Assembly (NCBI GenBank): GCA_023416965.1
Contig: JAEZGJ010000188.1
Coordinates: 1-22,964 of the forward strand
Length of the DNA stretch: 22,964 nt
Direction of reading: 5' to 3'
Origin: Pseudomonadota bacterium
GTDB lineage: Bacteria > Pseudomonadota > Alphaproteobacteria > Rhizobiales > Phreatobacteraceae
Shown: one piece after another, positions 21,764 to 22,964 of the stretch
Numbering within the stretch: position 1 is the stretch's first letter
How the letters are laid out: each line of letters starts with the position of its first letter
The notes under the pieces: generated by a model
What the model was told of the DNA's origin: nothing
What the model saw: only the letters and a program-made list of their open reading frames with translations
Database searches by the model: none
Program-made: the position numbers and the translations under genes

Positions 21764-21787
21764 ATGCCGGCGGCTGCGCGCCCATGA
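21764..21787 (+). other. Possible seven-codon leader minicistron before the 75-aa gene
   Basis: An ATG at 21764, with GAGG at 21751-21754 (nine-base spacer), opens a seven-codon frame (MPAAARP) that stops at 21785-21787, overlapping the next ATG in an ATGA arrangement. The downstream gene has no SD of its own, so translation might be coupled from this minicistron. A chance occurrence is not excluded. Confidence 0.25.
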
Positions 21788-22011
21788 GCCAGAAGTCGTC
21801 GGTCCCGTCCCGGGAGCGCCGGATCAAGCGCATTTGCGTGCGGCACGGCCTGCACCTGATGACGGCGCAGAAGCCGGACAAGCAGGTTCTGGCGCATGGC
21901 GGCTACATGCTGCGCGACGCAGAGACCATGGCCATCGTGCTTGGCGACAAGGGCTACCTGTTCTCCGCCGACCTCGACGACGTCGAGGTGTATCTCGATG
22001 GGCTGGGTTGA
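21784..22011 (+). CDS. Small conserved-looking protein of unknown function (75 aa)
   Basis: A 75-aa soluble, basic-start protein: SRERRIKRICVRHGLHLMTA, then LAHGGYMLRDAETMAIVLGD and LFSADLDDVEVYLDGL. The G-G-Y-x-L-x-D segment and the closing acidic L-D-D-V-E-x-Y-L helix are like those of unnamed short proteins frequent in rhizobia. No membrane segment. The ATG at 21784 lacks an SD; it overlaps a short leader frame. It lies 31 nt after guaA and 13 nt before the ArsC-like gene, so these three may be cotranscribed. Confidence 0.75.
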   Translation: MSQKSSVPSRERRIKRICVRHGLHLMTAQKPDKQVLAHGGYMLRDAETMAIVLGDKGYLFSADLDDVEVYLDGLG

Positions 22012-22024
22012 GGGAAAGCCTGCG

Positions 22025-22375
22025 ATGACTGTTACGCTCTACGGCATCACCACCTGCGACACCGTCCGCAAGGCGCGCGCCTGGCTGGACCAGCAGGGCG
22101 TCGCCTATCGCTTCCACGACTTCCGCAGGGAGGGACTGGAGGCGGGCCGCCTCGCCGGCTGGTTCGACGCGCTCGGCTGGGAAGCGGTGCTGAACCGCGC
22201 CGGCACGTCCTTCCGCGCCTTGCCGGAGGCGGAGCGCACCGGCCTCGACCGCGACAGGGCGGCGGCGCTGATCCTCGGCAACCCCACCCTGGTGAAGCGC
22301 CCGGTCCTGGAGGCGGAGGGCGAGGTCATGGTGGGCTTCAGGCCCGCGACCTACGCGGCCCTGTTCAGCCGCTGA
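22025..22375 (+). CDS. ArsC/Spx family reductase-like protein (YffB type)
   Basis: A 116-aa thioredoxin-fold protein of the ArsC/Spx superfamily. It starts TVTLYGITTCDTVRKARAWL, in which Cys11 aligns with the ArsC catalytic cysteine, and has the family motifs YRFHDFRREGL, LNRAGTSFRALP and ILGNPTLVKRPVLEAEGEVM. The pattern is closest to YffB, for which glutathione-dependent thiol reduction has been proposed, rather than true arsenate reductase; no ars genes are nearby. AGGGAAA lies about nine bases before the ATG at 22025. Length is normal. Confidence 0.9.
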   Translation: MTVTLYGITTCDTVRKARAWLDQQGVAYRFHDFRREGLEAGRLAGWFDALGWEAVLNRAGTSFRALPEAERTGLDRDRAAALILGNPTLVKRPVLEAEGEVMVGFRPATYAALFSR

Positions 22376-22384
22376 TGCCTCCGG

Positions 22385-22858
22385 TCAACGGTTCCGCAGC
22401 GCGATCCACAGGCCCAGCCCGCAGCCGGCCGCAGCCGTGATGAAGGGGGCCCACGCGGCGGCGTAGGCCCAGGCGTAGCTCGAAAAATAGGGCGAGCCGG
22501 TGAGCCGGTAGAAGGCGAACAGCCCGAGCACTGCCGCCCCGTAGCCGCCGACGAGGCCGAGTCCGCCTCCGACCGCCGCGCGTAGTCCGCGTCCGGCAGG
22601 CCGGCGTGGTGCGATTTCGCCGCCCTCGCGGCGGAGTTCCCGCCGCCGCGTCACCACGGCCGCCGTGGCGGCGGCTGCGAGTGCCGTGAGGCAGGCGACG
22701 AAGGGTCCGATGACGAACACCAGGCCCATGGCGGCGGCGCCCTCCCGCTGCGACACGCCGAAGACCTCGAACAGGACGGCCCCGATCACCACTGCGGCGA
22801 TGAAGCCGCCGACGAAGCCGATCACCGCCCAGAGCAGGGCCCACCCGAATATGCGCAT
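22385..22858 (-). CDS. Integral membrane protein of unknown function (157 aa)
   Basis: Four hydrophobic helices are visible: GWALLWAVIGFVGGFIAAVV (residues about 5-30), MGLVFVIGPFVACLTALAAA (44-68), VGGGLGLVGGYGAAVLGLFA (96-115) and WAPFITAAAGCGLGLWIAL (136-154), with a basic loop RRRELRREGGEIAPRRPAGR between helices 2 and 3. I recognise no family motif. It is convergent with the ArsC-like gene, nine bases apart, with no hairpin in the gap. The 106 bases beyond its start, to the window end, hold nothing I can identify. Confidence 0.75.
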   Translation of the reverse strand: MRIFGWALLWAVIGFVGGFIAAVVIGAVLFEVFGVSQREGAAAMGLVFVIGPFVACLTALAAAATAAVVTRRRELRREGGEIAPRRPAGRGLRAAVGGGLGLVGGYGAAVLGLFAFYRLTGSPYFSSYAWAYAAAWAPFITAAAGCGLGLWIALRNR

Positions 22859-22964
22859 CGACAGTCCTCCGCCGCCGGTCTCCGGCGCAGGCCTGACTAG
22901 GCCGCGTGCGTTGCCGTGCCGTGGCTCGCGCGCGGAATCATGTTTCGGAACGGAAGAGTAAGGC

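Noticed and set aside
22025..22375. Arsenate resistance gene arsC
   Set aside because: Fold and Cys match, but motifs fit the YffB branch and there is no arsR, arsB or acr3 gene nearby.

Overview
This is high-GC DNA with dense, short-spaced genes, best explained as a chromosomal segment of an alphaproteobacterium, probably of the Hyphomicrobiales (Rhizobiales). The reasons are the guaB ... MAPEG ... rsmB ... guaA gene order, an Mrp-type ATPase without the CxxC pair, several small conserved-looking proteins of rhizobial style, and the overall codon use. I cannot name genus or species. I see no tRNA, rRNA, IS element, phage gene or CRISPR array.

Region 1 (1-6357) is a catabolic/transport locus. 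A branched-chain-amino-acid-type ABC transporter (substrate-binding protein, then a LivH-type permease cut by the window edge) points left. A GntR/FCD regulator points right, followed by a short-chain dehydrogenase, a calcineurin-like phosphoesterase and a D-lactate/glycolate-dehydrogenase-like flavoprotein. A perfect 12-bp palindrome lies between the transporter and the regulator and is the obvious operator candidate. The imported substrate is not evident; a hydroxy or keto acid would fit the two oxidoreductases.

Region 2 (6417-8404) has three small proteins of 86, 74 and 62 aa (the second one FlbD-like), then an M20 metallopeptidase interrupted by a one-base frameshift in a C5 run.

Region 3 (8356-13532) is mostly on the minus strand. 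It holds a soluble chemoreceptor combining an MCP signalling domain, a zinc-binding CZB domain and a C-terminal PilZ domain; a DUF2478 protein; a small secreted protein (plus strand); a TusA-like sulfur carrier with a 65-aa membrane partner; the Mrp/ApbC Fe-S scaffold ATPase; and an exported protein of unknown function.

Region 4 (13820-21752) is the purine/translation block: guaB, two related small secreted Gly-rich proteins on either side of a MAPEG membrane protein, a membrane diguanylate cyclase, rsmB translationally coupled to a CAP-domain protein, and guaA. GuaB and GuaA make GMP, the precursor of the GTP used by the cyclase.

Region 5 (21784-22964) has a 75-aa protein, an ArsC/YffB-like thioredoxin-fold protein and a four-helix membrane protein.

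Most of this is ordinary core chromosome. I do not see a convincing undescribed multi-gene system. The points most worth a second look are the MCP-CZB-PilZ fusion, the CtrA-like TTAA-N7-TTTA boxes upstream of both c-di-GMP-related genes, the pair of secreted proteins sharing a C-terminal Cys...DTPxG...VC module, and the frameshifted peptidase.
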